A stretch of DNA of 64,000 nucleotides from Merluccius polli (taxonomy: Eukaryota > Chordata > Actinopteri > Gadiformes > Merlucciidae), in assembly GCA_030340625.1 (NCBI GenBank), contig JAOPHQ010005465.1:31001-95000 (forward strand), read 5' to 3'. A program made the position numbers and the translations under genes. Positions 34,403 through 64,000 of the stretch are shown here, piece after piece (the first letter of the stretch is position 1; each line of letters begins with the position of its first letter). A model generated the notes under the pieces. The model worked only from the letters and a program-made list of their open reading frames with translations. It did not search any database and was not told where the DNA came from.

Positions 34403-35640
34403 GGGCCCGCCACTCTGGGGTGGAATTATTGTGAGTATTATTTTGTATTATTACTATTATTACTATACACATACCATAAATTATATATTATTATGATTAT
34501 GCATCTGAGTATAATGTATTATCATGCCAGTTTTCAAAAACACCTACTTCTCTGGAGGAAAACATTATTATAGTTCTTTATTAATATAAATGTTAAACAT
34601 ATCTGTCAAAAAATGTGTCATTTAACTAAACTATATGTTACACTATAACTTAGTAGTATAGTAGTATACTATCTATACTACTACTATACAATATCCTTAC
34701 TATAATTGTATCTGGACTATCTGGACTCAAGTTGCGGATTAAGTAAATGCATGACAACCAATATAGCATTACATTAGTATGATAACTAATATAGCATTAC
34801 ATTAGTATGATAACTAATATAGCATTACATTAGTATGATAACTAATATAGCATTACATTAGTATGATAACTAATATAGCATTACATTAGTATGATAACTA
34901 ACATAGCATTACATTAGTATGATAACTAATATAGCATTGCATTAGTATGATAACTAACATAGCATTACATTAGTATAGTACATAGTGCCAGCAGCTGGGT
35001 TCCCTCCCAGTAATACATAGTACTACATTAGTATATTTTTTGTTTGCAAGCCCTACTAGTTCTCACATACATTGGCACAATTTTGAAACTAATGTGTAGC
35101 TTATGAATGCAAATGTTTTTTTATCGCCGTACTGGTACATATTCAGTTATGCAGTTGATGTATAGAAAGTTAAATGACATTAAATTAAAGCTATTCTCTA
35201 ACTAGCTGACTTAAGTTAGCATTTACATTAAGTACCATTTGAATAGCGTTAGCGTTTTGAAAAGCATTACAGATATACATACAATGTAGTGTGGCTAAAA
35301 CTATCATTAATGTATCCCGGGACAGTTAGATAATAGTATATATAGCATATAATAGTCATAAACTTGCTGTGTAAATCTAGAAACCCTTCACAGTAATCTA
35401 TTGATGTTCTATGATGTTAGCATGATAGTTAGCAAAGGCTAGCCGAAGCTACCCCTTTGAGTGCACATCATCATAACAACAATAGATCGTTTTATAGGAC
35501 AGAGAGATGGTGAAACCGCTACCTGCGGACCGTCTTCGCCTTTGTGTCGAGTTAAAATACCATTAACCCACTAAAACCTGAAGCAAAGCATCACTCATTC
35601 ATCAAGTTGAATGTGTTGAGCTCTGTCGGTGCGCGAGAAA
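34403..35640 (-). other. ift140 5' leader region (inferred UTR exon and first intron)
   Basis: A splice acceptor (ccaccccag) lies 12 nt before the ift140 ATG, so exon 1 begins at 34414 and a non-coding exon should lie upstream. A good donor (CGCAG then gtagcgg) at 35522-35521 would end such an exon at 35523. The intron between holds a 28-bp minisatellite (34751-34978) and otherwise AT-rich unique sequence. The leader exon is inferred, not proven. Confidence 0.45.
34751..34978. repeat. 28-bp minisatellite
   Basis: About eight copies of atagcattacattagtatga followed by taactaat, nearly identical, lie in the inferred first intron of ift140. Confidence 0.95.
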
Positions 35641-35653
35641 GCGTCGCTCTCCT

Positions 35654-35668
35654 GTTACCCCTGACAAC
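35654..35668 (-). promoter_or_regulatory. candidate X-box (RFX site) upstream of ift140
   Basis: On the minus strand the site reads GTTGTC-AGG-GGTAAC: two half-sites of the RFX X-box separated by three bases. One half matches RGYAAC exactly and the other differs at one position from GTNRCC. It lies in a CpG-rich patch (about 35620-35740), about 130 bp upstream of the inferred leader-exon donor and about 1.25 kb upstream of the ATG. X-boxes control ciliary genes in animals, which suits ift140. Confidence 0.45.
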
Positions 35669-36338
35669 AAGTCGAACGCTCAAGGGGGAGGGGTTACGGA
35701 AACTGGCGAAGAGGTTCCGAGGCGCGATCACGTGGCATCTTGAGAAAAGTCTTTGATAGTTTATTGACTTATTGACGAACTGTGATGTAGAAATGATCAG
35801 TTTGCCCTTTTATTTTAACTCACAAAGACCTGGTTAACGTGACGCTCAAACTTTACTCAACCAAACTCCGTCTCTCTTAGGTTATATCCAAGGACAGATC
35901 AACAGGTGGAGAGCAGTTTAACCTTACAACTCTGTTCAGTGTTTAACCTTACAACGCAAAACCTTATATTTTATTTTGTATAACATGACAACTCAAAGTT
36001 ACTTTAAGACTAACAACTTAAATGGTATCCATTTCAAACTATAACTTCAACCTATTATTTTCAGTCTAGTAGCCTATAAATACATTATGTAAAACTGCAT
36101 GTATGTGTTGAGAAGGCCAATGCAAAACAGAAAAACAAGCACATATGTTCACAAGTGTATGGGTGGGCATAGTTTGTCTTTGCTGTGCTTCTTGTGTCTG
36201 GGTGTGAATGTTGCCCAGGACATCCCTCATAAACATACAGAGAGGGAGATGTTTGTTCACATGAAGTGGTCCAAGAGGACATCCTATATGCTACACTAAA
36301 CTATTCCCCTCTCTCTCCCTCTCTCTCTGCCCTCACAG
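35669..36338. other. ift140-telo2 intergenic start
   Basis: Unique AT-rich sequence upstream of ift140. No gene or clear element is seen before the LINE fragment at about 36340. Confidence 0.5.
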
Positions 36339-36546
36339 TGACTTGCAGGTCACTGTTGAGGGCATTGCAGTGTCTCCTTCCCGGACTTGCCCCCCCCCCC
36401 TACACCAAGCGATGGTCAGACCCCATGCCCCAGCTCAAGCTCAAGTTCAACTACCTCAGCTGGCCGGCAGTGACCGCCATTGCTAAAAGGACACAAAGGT
36501 CGCTCAGCTAGTTTCCGCAAGAGACTCAAGACTCATTTGTTCTCAT

Positions 36547-37890
36547 CAGTGTTGGGAGTAACGAGGTACAAAAGTAATGCATTACTGTAACGCATTACTT
36601 TTTGCTGTAACGTGGTAATGTAAGGCATTACAAAAATATAATTGGTAATATTTTACTCGGTACAAATCTCAGTAACGCAGGGGTAACGTCCGGCCACACG
36701 CCACCGAAGTGGCTTTCTTTCGGGGCCCTCCGACACAGGACACGGGTAGATGGTGTTCAAGGTGTTTATTTGGAGTTTAAGGCCAGTTGGTATTCGCCGA
36801 GCTGATGGTACAACTTGTCATGACTGTGGCTCCTCCTGGAGTGTGTGTGCTGATGGCTGGTTTATCCTGGGTGCCATGATTGCTCTGCACCACAGGTGTG
36901 CAGCCCCACCCAGCCAGAGTCCAATCAGTGTGACTCAGACCAGGTGAGGCTGTAAACCAGCTATCAACAACACACACTCCACATAAACCCTCCACACGCA
37001 CGTTACAATGCATTTTAAACCCGAAATTAAGTGGTGTGTTGTTTTTATACAAACACCGCGAGATTAGCAGAGGAGAAAAAAATCCGCGCAAATGTTTACT
37101 TCCTGTTAGACTTCTACTAGAGAACTATCGATCGAGGACAAGATGACTGCAGCAGCGGAGTTGGACTCTACGTTCGGGAGATGGCCATACAATCATTATT
37201 TTCAGTTTGTCAGAGACAAGGATACAAAAAACATTACACTTAAGTGCACTTTGTGTGCGAAACCAAAAGATCTATCTACCTCACGATCTAAAGGATTACT
37301 TTGTTTGACCTGTGTTTGGTTTTTTTTCTCCTGTGTTTTTTTTATTTTATCACTTGAGGCCAAGGAGTAATTTATTTTTTATTTTTGATGAAGCATAAAC
37401 CATGTCATTATGCTGTGAATTGATACAAAGTTAATAAAGGGAGAGAAATGTAAAACGGGTTGTGCATCTTGTCATGTCTTCAGGTGTTAGGTTAAAATAT
37501 ACAGTAGTAGGCTCTAGCTCTATTGATTTCAATATGAAGTTGCCTAAAGTTGCAGTATATCTATCCCAATATGTATTGTGCCATGAGCCATAACTGCAGC
37601 CATTATATTGTACTGTGGTTAGCCTTAAGCCTAGCTCACTCATTATGCCATACCACATCACCTCCTACTGGATGTCTTAATGAGCTGCATTGAACGCAAT
37701 AAGATCTATTGAGAACGCCAAATCCATATTTCCAGTTATTTTGATGAAAGTAATGTAAAAGTAATGCAAAAGTAGTGTAATGCCTTACAATTCAAAGACA
37801 GTAATATTGTAATGTAACGAATTACTTTGAAATGACAGTAATAAGTCATAAGTAATGAATTACATATTTGAAGTAACTTGCCCAACACTG
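36547..37890 (+). mobile_element. hAT-type element with remnant BED-finger ORF
   Basis: GTTCTCAT at 36539-36546 is repeated at 37891-37898. The ends are cagtgttggg and cccaacactg. The interior includes a short ORF at 37143-37370 with a BED-type zinc-finger start. The element sits inside an older LINE 3' end, between ift140 and telo2. Confidence 0.92.
37143..37370 (+). pseudogene. truncated hAT transposase N-terminus (BED finger)
   Basis: A 75-residue frame begins MTAAAELDSTFGRWPYNHYF and contains NITLKCTLCAKPKDLSTSRS, the first half of a BED zinc finger (CxxC) as found at the N-terminus of hAT transposases. The second half, the His residues and the catalytic domain are absent; the frame ends in a hydrophobic non-homologous tail. 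Confidence 0.6.
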
Positions 37891-38207
37891 GTTCTCATGC
37901 ATTTAACTTGGACTCTGCATAGCCTCCCTCCTCTACCCTTTGTATGTTAGTATGTCCTGGCAATTAAATAGTACTTACCATTTTATAACATCTTACCCTA
38001 GTTATGCTGCATCATTCTGTATACCAGAAAGCATAGCTAACCCTAGCAATTATGGTGCACTTAGAAACTTGTTCTATTGACATCCTTGCTGTTCTAACAT
38101 ATTGTTTTACTAACAAATGTACTTATTGTAAGTCACTTTGGACAACAGCATCTGCTAAATGCCCTAAATGTAAATGGAAAATGGAAACATGTGGTCATGG
38201 CAACAAC

Positions 38208-38305
38208 CAGGGGTGGACTGGCCATCGGCCCACCGTGCAAATCCCCGGTGGGCCGATGCGCATTTGGGCCGGTCCAAATGCGCATCGCCCCCCCGCCCCC
38301 CCCTG
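38208..38305. mobile_element. 98-bp miniature hAT-type element
   Basis: GCAACAAC at 38200-38207 is repeated at 38306-38313. The sequence between starts caggggtggactggcc and ends in a C-rich run finishing cctg, with an internal inverted GGGCCGATGCGCATTTGG-type palindrome. Confidence 0.8.
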
Positions 38306-38401
38306 GCAACAACACACATCCACTAAACATCATCAAGATGTCCGTCCTTATCAGCCAAGTATTGTGTATCAAAGCAAATAGTTCAGTATTATGGTATGTG
38401 T

Positions 38402-38407
38402 TTTATT
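38402..38407 (-). terminator. candidate poly(A) signal of telo2
   Basis: AATAAA on the minus strand (tttatt on plus) lies about 560 nt beyond the telo2 stop codon, with the 30-bp minisatellite in between. If used, the minisatellite forms most of the telo2 3' UTR. Confidence 0.4.
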
Positions 38408-38534
38408 GTACAAAAAAAATAGTTACATCCATATTAGAGCTCTTCCCCATATAGTTTCCACAGTTCTCTTTACCTCCACCTTTCAACTGTCCATATTTCA
38501 GACCTATTCAGTTGATCAACACCTCCAGGACATC

Positions 38535-38964
38535 TTGTGGAGGGTCATAGATCCTCTAGGCCCGGGTGTAGGGGTCATAGATCCTCCAGGACTGGATTTG
38601 GGGGTCATAGGTCCTCCAGGACTGGATGTGGTGGTCATAGATCCTCCAGGACTGGATGTGGCGGTCATAGATCCTCCAGGACTGGATGTGGGGGTCATAG
38701 ATCCTCCAGGACTGGATGTGGGGGTCATAGATCCTCCAGGACTGGATGTGGCGGTCATAGATCCTCCAGGACTGGATGTGGGGGTCATAGATCCTCCAGG
38801 ACTGGATGTGGGGGTCATAGATCCTCCAGGACCGGACTTGGAGGTCATAGATCCTCCAGGACTGGATGTGGTGGTCATAGATCCTCTAGGACCGGATGTG
38901 GGGGTCATAGATCCTCCAGGACTGGATGTGGGGGTTGTAGATCATCCAGGACCGGGTGTGGGGG

Positions 38965-38966
<2 letters not shown>
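38535..38966. repeat. 30-bp minisatellite overlapping the telo2 stop codon
   Basis: About 14 copies of a 30-bp unit (agatcctccaggactggatg then tgggggtcat). The degenerate unit next to the telo2 terminal exon supplies the TGA at 38965-38967. Period 30 keeps frames open on both strands. Confidence 0.95.
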
Positions 38967-57878
<18,912 letters not shown>

Positions 57879-57984
57879 AATAGCAGCACAAGGACAGGCA
57901 GGTATCGTTGGTAACAAGCTTTATTTAGCACGCTGTAGAGATGAAGCAGGTAATCACCAAAAGCCAATGGAGCAGACAGTGGAC

Positions 57985-58310
57985 GGGTAGTCAGGCAGGC
58001 GGGGGGTCTGGAACCGGGAGGTCGATCGTGCAGGCGGGGCGAGGGACGAGTAGTCAGGCAGGCGGGGGGCTCGGCAGCAGGAGGGTAGTCGGACAGGCGG
58101 GGGGCTCGGCAGCAGGAGGGTAGTCAGGCAGGCGGGGGGCTCGGCAGCAGGCGGGTAGTCAGACAGGCGGGGGACTCGGCAGCAGGCGGGTAGTCAGGCA
58201 GGCGGGGGACTCGGCAGCAGGCGGGGAGTCGGACAGGCGGGGGTCTGGAACCGGGAGGACGATCGTGCAGGCAGGGCGAGGGACGAGTAGTCGGAGGCAA
58301 GCAGGGTCGA
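57985..58310. repeat. G-rich 34-36 bp minisatellite
   Basis: Copies of gtagtcaggcaggcgggggg and ctcggcagcaggaggg, flanked by diverged ggtctggaaccgggagg units. It belongs to a dispersed fish repeat that continues to about 58530. It lies between telo2 and the Ginger-type gene. Confidence 0.9.
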
Positions 58311-58564
58311 AACCGGGAGATCAGGCAGAGAAACACTGGAGAGTCTGGTGCAAGCATCGAGAACAATCTGGCAAAGAGTGAGTGGAGTGAAGCTGCATAA
58401 ATACTGGCTTGATTGGATATTGCAGATTGCAGACAGGTGTGTTGGGAGAATGATGACCAGTGGCGACAAGCGGCCACTAGATGGGGGTGTTGGACCGTGT
58501 AGCAAGAGAGGAGCAGAGCAGACTGTGACACTAGGATTTGTGTCCGTGTCCAACTTATGTTTAC

Positions 58565-61500
58565 CTATTGCAATTGGCTGCAGAAGTGACTGCAGTATCC
58601 TGGATGTACGGCTTCAGTATATACTGCTTGCAGTACTCCCCTTTTTCCTGTCCCAACATATCCTGTAAAACAAAAAGGAAAGAAAAACAAACAAACATAC
58701 TGACAAGTGACCTCTACAGATGTGATCAATGCATAGTTATGACATCAATACTGTGTGTAATCACACAGATACAAACACTATCAAGTACTGTATAAGACGT
58801 ATACCTGGTGTGCAGTTTTTATAAAGCCGTCTACATCCATGGCAGGTGTCAATTGTGTACATGGTACAGAAAGCTTTTCTGTACTTTGCAGAAAAGCTAC
58901 TCCATGTAGCAACACCTGTGTAAAAAAAATTGGAGTGAAAAGAGCACATTTCCATAGGGATAATGAAAACACCACAGTACTTAAGTATTGTATACCACTG
59001 ATATTAAAGGACTTACTGTCAAGCCACTGAAAATGTGCCCGTCTTTTTAGATGATTTGTGGACACAATGTCTCTGAATGTGGTACACACCAGAGCCAATG
59101 TCAGGAAGCATTTATCGCCTTCCTGGAGCACCACCTCTTTGAGGATTTCATACAGCACCGATGTTGGGATCTGTAAAATATAGGTCAGGAAAAAAATCAA
59201 GCTTATTAACACATTCCCCTGATGTTTAGGTGTACAGGTTGAAGTAAAAAAAAAAAAAAAAGATTACCTCCAATATGAAGCACCTGTCGGCCTTTTCAAA
59301 CTGAACCTTTGAGGGAAAATGATTTATATATCAATATAGACATGCAAGAATAAGTAACCTGAATTGCGTTAATGAGTCTATAACAAAAAGGAGCATGACA
59401 CTGGGTGTCCTTTGCCATCAACATCATGCTCACCTCATGATCCCTCTTCATGGTCTTCGGTATCCTGTAGATCGGCTGCAGTGACCCTTGGAGCAATGCT
59501 GTGGCCTCATTTGTCCAGTACGCAAACCTCTGGCCGTGGCTTTCAAGTGACAGTGACAGAAAAAAAAAGTTAACTAATGTATAACTAATGCTGTGTAGGA
59601 AGTAACATTTAAAGTTGTCTTACCCATCAATCTGGAACCGTTCCATCAAATTAATGCACCACCATGTCCTGATGCGTGCCATGTCTCGCTAAAATAAATG
59701 ATAGAATATTGAAGTTGATGAATGGTCATTTTCAGTTAGAAATCAGTACTTCACAATTTGTCTATTTGTTCATGTATTTGTCTCTACATAATACTGACCT
59801 CAGTACACCAAAATGGAGCATCTGTGCTCAGGCTGAGTGCATTCTGTGAAAGGCAAAGATCTGTTAATTTGATAGTTTCAAATAATACAAAAACACTTGG
59901 ATACTAGAAAGCAATTTACCATCAGTATGTAGATGCCACAATTATTTCCAGTGGTTTGGTGAGGAAAACCCTGTAAGAATGGCCAAGGCATTAGATAGGC
60001 AATATAACAGTGTTGTGGTCAAAAAGAACACATGTGCATGCAAGTGCATGAGATGTACCTTGATGTATCTGCCAAACTTGACTTTCCACTGGCATGGAGC
60101 AGTGCCATGAGCTAGGTCACTGTTAAAATAAATCATAAGCAATACAAATTACCCACCCCATATTTGTATCAGAAAAACTGACCTGCAATTGTATGAAAAG
60201 GTATAAGAAAACCCAATGATATCACCCAAAAAATGTGAATCCCCCCCCTAAAATATTGAGGCTATTGCATTAGAACATCAGAATTCATATTATTGGGTTC
60301 CCTTACATTAAATACACAATACAATAGCCACTGAACAAGGCTTAAACAAAAACAAACAACTTTTTTATAGCCATTGAACAAGGCTAAACTTTAAAAACAG
60401 CCTTTGAACGAGGCTTGATTGTCATTCTTGTAACAAGTCAAACATTACAATTCATAGTATCCTGTTGCAGACCTGTTGGTTGCAAAATAATTGCGCCGAA
60501 TATTTTTTTTCATTTGATAAACCTGGCCAATGAGCTGTGTTACTGCATTATTGGAATACTATGAATTCTGTAGACTTCCAGTACTGAACAAGCCACAGAA
60601 CAGGGCTGATTGTTCTTATGTTACAAAACCTAAATATGTTATGGTAACAACTGTCGCCAAAGCCATCTGGTCTAAGCGAGTCCAGCAACAGTAGCTCTTT
60701 CGTTGCTGGCTTCAGGACCTGTCACATTTCCAAAACAGCAAAAATTACATACATTCCAAAACAAGAGAAAAATATACAGCACAAATTGACTTCAATTTTA
60801 CATAGACTGTTGAGGATTTGAAATAGACTTACGCAAAGCAAATAGTGGTCAGCTTTTCCTGGCTGTCGACTCCAGGCAGGGATGATTATGCAGTCTTTGG
60901 CCAAGAGGTCACCCTAGTATTTTAAACAAGTGCATTTGCAGTACTGTATATCACTGTCAAGCAACACAGAAGGTCACAGGAAAAGATAACTTACAGGAAA
61001 AGCAGCCATTGGGTCCACTGTCTTCGATTTCCATGTTGGAACAGCATACATGTCCACAATGTGGACATCTTTTCCCTATATTGATGAAATGACATTCACA
61101 ATAATTAGTACAATGTCAAGGGAAAACTGGACTACACAAGTTTCACCGCTTGTAAGCACAATTTGGAAAAAAAGAGGGGGAAGAGGCCTACTTCTGCAAG
61201 TGCATAATTTATGTTTTAATAAATGAAAAGATGAAAAAAAACGTACACATCTTTGGGCGGCTTCCTTTACAAGTTGGAAGCATGCGTTTCCAATCTGTAA
61301 CAAAGTGTAACAAAGGTAAGTAACTTGTGCAACCTGATACAATGGGCATCAAAACTTTAGTATACTGACATTTGATTCCATATTTTGGGGAAGGCCCAGG
61401 CTCAAGAAGTCCTCCCGTGTCAGACAGACGTTCCCATCCTTCACAAGGATCTCTGTTCCAGGTCTGTTGGTGTCTAGCACGTAGTTGAGCTACATATAAA

Positions 61501-64000
61501 AGATTGCAAAACATACTTAAAACCAATTTAACACATACAAAAGAAACAGTAAAATCAAAACAATGCACATTCACAGTTGTGTATAAAGTATATATATTTA
61601 GATCTACCAGCATGTCTTGCATTGGATGCATCGCCTTTAAACAACTCGCACCAGACCAGTAATCATGGTCGTGACGCGATTGCTCAGACAGGGACTCCTG
61701 TTCAGCTGTTAATGGATAAAAAGTAATTATTTTTACAAACATTAAAGTGTAACATATTATCATTGGCAAAGCACTAAATACTTTGCCAATGATAATATGT
61801 TACACTTTAAAGACATGTGCATCTGGAGTGGCAATTTCAAAAGTTAGCTTATATTCCTTACTACCACAACCACACTAGCTGACTCACTGCATTTAAACAT
61901 GTACCTTGGAAGCTGTCATCTTTAGGGACCCAATTATTATTCTCTTTCTTGACTGAGCCCTCTGGCTCTTTGGAATCTGATGAGAAGAATACAGTATTAT
62001 GCAACCATCACATACATAGTCCACTTACAGCGTGTTCTTGTATCAACAATTATAATACCTCTCAAATTAGGCTTGATGAACGGCTTCAGCTGTGAAACAT
62101 TACGACTTTGTTTCAGAGGAGCCCCTGTTGTGTTTGCCAGCGTTGCTACACCCTTCTCGGAAATGGAGGCTATGACATAAGGCCCAGACCAGTTACGTTC
62201 AAGTTGTCCTCCTTTTCGGCCTTCCTTCCGTTTGTTGGCTTTTAGGACCTCATCCCCAATCTGGAAGTGGAAGGACTTCACATTCCTCCCTTTGTGGGTC
62301 TCAAAAGCTTTTTTTTGCCTGTCCTGGGCAATCTTTATGTTTTGGTAAATCTAAGAAAAATATGAGATGCTTACAATTTAATTGTCCTTTAAAACATTAA
62401 TATAGTTTAAGGAGTTCTTAAGATGCATATATTGCCATTTCACCCTCACCTTTGCATGCAGATCTGCAACTTCCCTAGTCTTGGCCTCCAGGTGCTCTTC
62501 GGTCACATCAGACACAACAATGGAGTTGTCATCCTCTTCTTTTTTGATACTGTTTAGGACTCCAGGGCTGCGAGGGTGTCTGCCAAAAAGTGCACAATAT
62601 GGCGTGTACTTTGTTGACCTCTGTAAAAAAAAAAACATGAATAGCATTTTACCCTTGTTTGTGTCTCGGTTCAATGTTGAATGAATACATCTGCAGCTGT
62701 TACACAATATAACTGTCAGGTCCTGTTGAGTCGATTGGACTTCCTGTTTTATTTTGTTTCCCTAACTTCCTGTTTGTGTTTTACTTTAGGTTTCTTGACT
62801 CCCTGTGTGTGTGATTGACAATTGTTTTCACCGGTGCCTCGTTTTCTCCTCCCCCTCGTGTGTATATATGCCTGTTCTCTCCAGTGTGTCTTAGTCAGAT
62901 TGTCTGCAATTACCTGTTTAGATGTGTTGACACTTGCTACAATACCCTTTAAATGGGCATCCCAGTCATTTTGTCCCTCCTCGCAGTACTTTGCAAGTGC
63001 CTCCTTAATATTGCGGTTCGTCCGCTCATCCTGTCCGTTGGCCTGGGGATGGTATGCTGACGTAATGCAGTGTTTCACACCCAGAGTTTCAAAAACACTA
63101 CGGTTGACCTGCAGAAATATTAGTGTATGCAAATTACCTTGAAAGATACAGTATGATTCAATTACAAATATTCTATGTGGGAATATATACTGTTTTAAAT
63201 ATAACTGTACCTCATTCACAAATTCTCGTCCTTGGTCTGTTATTATCTTCTCCACCAGTCCAAAGTCAAGCAGAATGCTGACAATTTTTTTTGTAACCTC
63301 AGCGGCTGTCTTTGTGTAAAGAGGTTTTGCCACAACCCACTTTGTAAATAAGTCTGTGGCCGTCAGAATGAATCTGCAACATAAAATGCAGATTGTTATA
63401 AATACAGTATATGTTGCATCCCTGACTGTCAAAAACCTTGCATTTACTACCTTCAAAGGCGGTTACACATGCATAACACACAATATAATGCTACCTTTTG
63501 CCCTTTGCGGTGGTAGGAAGTGGACCTATTAAATCTACCCCAAGGACACTCCATGCTTCTTTGACAGGGATGGGATGGAGGACAGGTGCCACTGTTTTAA
63601 TTTTTTCATGCCGCTGACAGCGAGGACACTCAGCAACCTGTAAAACAGGGTATTAAAGTCATTTCTTAAATTTCTTACAAGTATACTGTATATGCGGAAC
63701 AGTGTAAGGACTCTGCATAATAATTGCATAAACAAACTAAGTGAAATGCATCACAGTTTATGTGGAACTTAAAGGCATCAGATCTAATGTGCAGTATATA
63801 AATTACAATGAACACAGCCAATACATTTCCTTCAGAAGTACTAATAAGACTCACCCATTTTTGTACATCATCCCTCAGTGTTTTCCAGTGGTAGGACGCC
63901 AATACTTTTTCTGTTGTTCGGCGTCTCCCTGGATGACCTCCACTACCAAGATTGTCATGGCACTCCTTTAAGACGTTACAGACTTGCTCCTGGTTACACA
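58565..64000 (-). CDS. Ginger1-type integrase/transposase fused to Ulp1-like protease (5' partial, 22 exons)
   Basis: In-frame GT-AG exons: 63855-64000 (partial), 63495-63637, 63211-63373, 62914-63108, 62450-62620, 62059-62350, 61905-61976, 61608-61705, 61370-61489, 61247-61294, 60995-61075, 60833-60913, 60630-60718, 60059-60119, 59920-59970, 59799-59843, 59624-59688, 59434-59539, 59268-59306, 59017-59170, 58805-58915, 58565-58662 (stop TAG 58565-58567). About 809 codons, no stop or frameshift. Domains in order: HHCC zinc finger (CHDNLGSGGH, then CPRC); integrase core with D in GVDLIGPLP, D in IITDQGREFVNE and E in NGQDERTN, 35 residues apart (D,D35E); GPY motif (NWSGPYVI); a Ulp1/C48-type protease with His in ADHYLLC, Asp in LLLLDSL, Gln and Cys in HQTTGNNCGIY; then an F-box-like stretch (IPTSVLYEIL, LALVCTTFRDIV) and a Cys-rich end (TCHGCRRLYKNC, YCSHFC). 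Integrase plus Ulp1 is the known architecture of Ginger1 DNA transposons. The many introns and intact motifs leave open an active element or a domesticated gene. The donor of exon 60630-60718 is the least certain junction. Confidence 0.82.

Larger units (their letters stand above)
36340..38182 (+). mobile_element. LINE 3' end, split by the 36547-37890 hAT insertion
   Basis: Before the insertion a frame ends in SFRKRLKTHLF-type text, continued directly after it (the two halves join at the 8-bp duplication). The 3' part ends with tttggacaacagcatctgct followed by aaatgccctaaatgtaaatg, the LINE/V-SINE type tail. The LINE is older than the hAT insertion. Confidence 0.6.

Overview
The window is vertebrate, almost certainly teleost, genomic DNA. 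The evidence is long spliced genes with GT-AG introns orthologous to TMEM204, IFT140 and TELO2, plus fish-type transposons (hAT, Tc1/mariner, RTE and L2 LINEs, tRNA- and 5S-related SINEs) and very dense di-nucleotide and minisatellite arrays. Such microsatellite density recalls codfishes, but the species cannot be told from the sequence.

Layout. (1) 1-6801, plus strand: the last three coding exons of tmem204, a claudin-like four-membrane-pass protein, followed by a 3' UTR to about 8.2 kb. (2) 14412-34402, minus strand: the first 17 coding exons of ift140 (WD40 half and start of the TPR half). The rest of ift140 is not seen between tmem204 and 14.4 kb, so it should lie left of the window. tmem204 would then sit inside an ift140 intron on the opposite strand, as in human 16p13.3. 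Exon 2 of ift140 carries an apparent one-base insertion. (3) 38965-56878, minus strand: all 20 coding exons of telo2 (about 824 codons), whose stop codon lies in the first unit of a 30-bp minisatellite. (4) 58565-64000 (continuing right), minus strand: at least 22 short in-frame exons encoding a Gypsy-type integrase (HHCC, D,D35E, GPY) fused to a Ulp1-type cysteine protease and a C-terminal F-box-like and cysteine-rich tail. This is a Ginger1-type transposase or a host gene derived from one, and it is the most unusual item here.

Mobile elements. Several insertions can be delimited to the base from target-site duplications: an intact DD36E Tc1/mariner element (45470-46689), a second copy truncated inside another inverted-repeat element (17494-18992), an RTE LINE with a 13-bp duplication (25315-26673), and at least five hAT-type elements with exact 8-bp duplications. 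Remaining intron and intergenic sequence holds old LINE/SINE fragments, minisatellites and long microsatellites, several of which abut splice sites of ift140 and telo2.

Functional relations. IFT140 (intraflagellar transport complex A) and TELO2 (TTT complex, PIKK kinase maturation) are neighbours but do not share a pathway. All exon calls come from reading translations and splice consensus by eye; no alignment or expression data were available.
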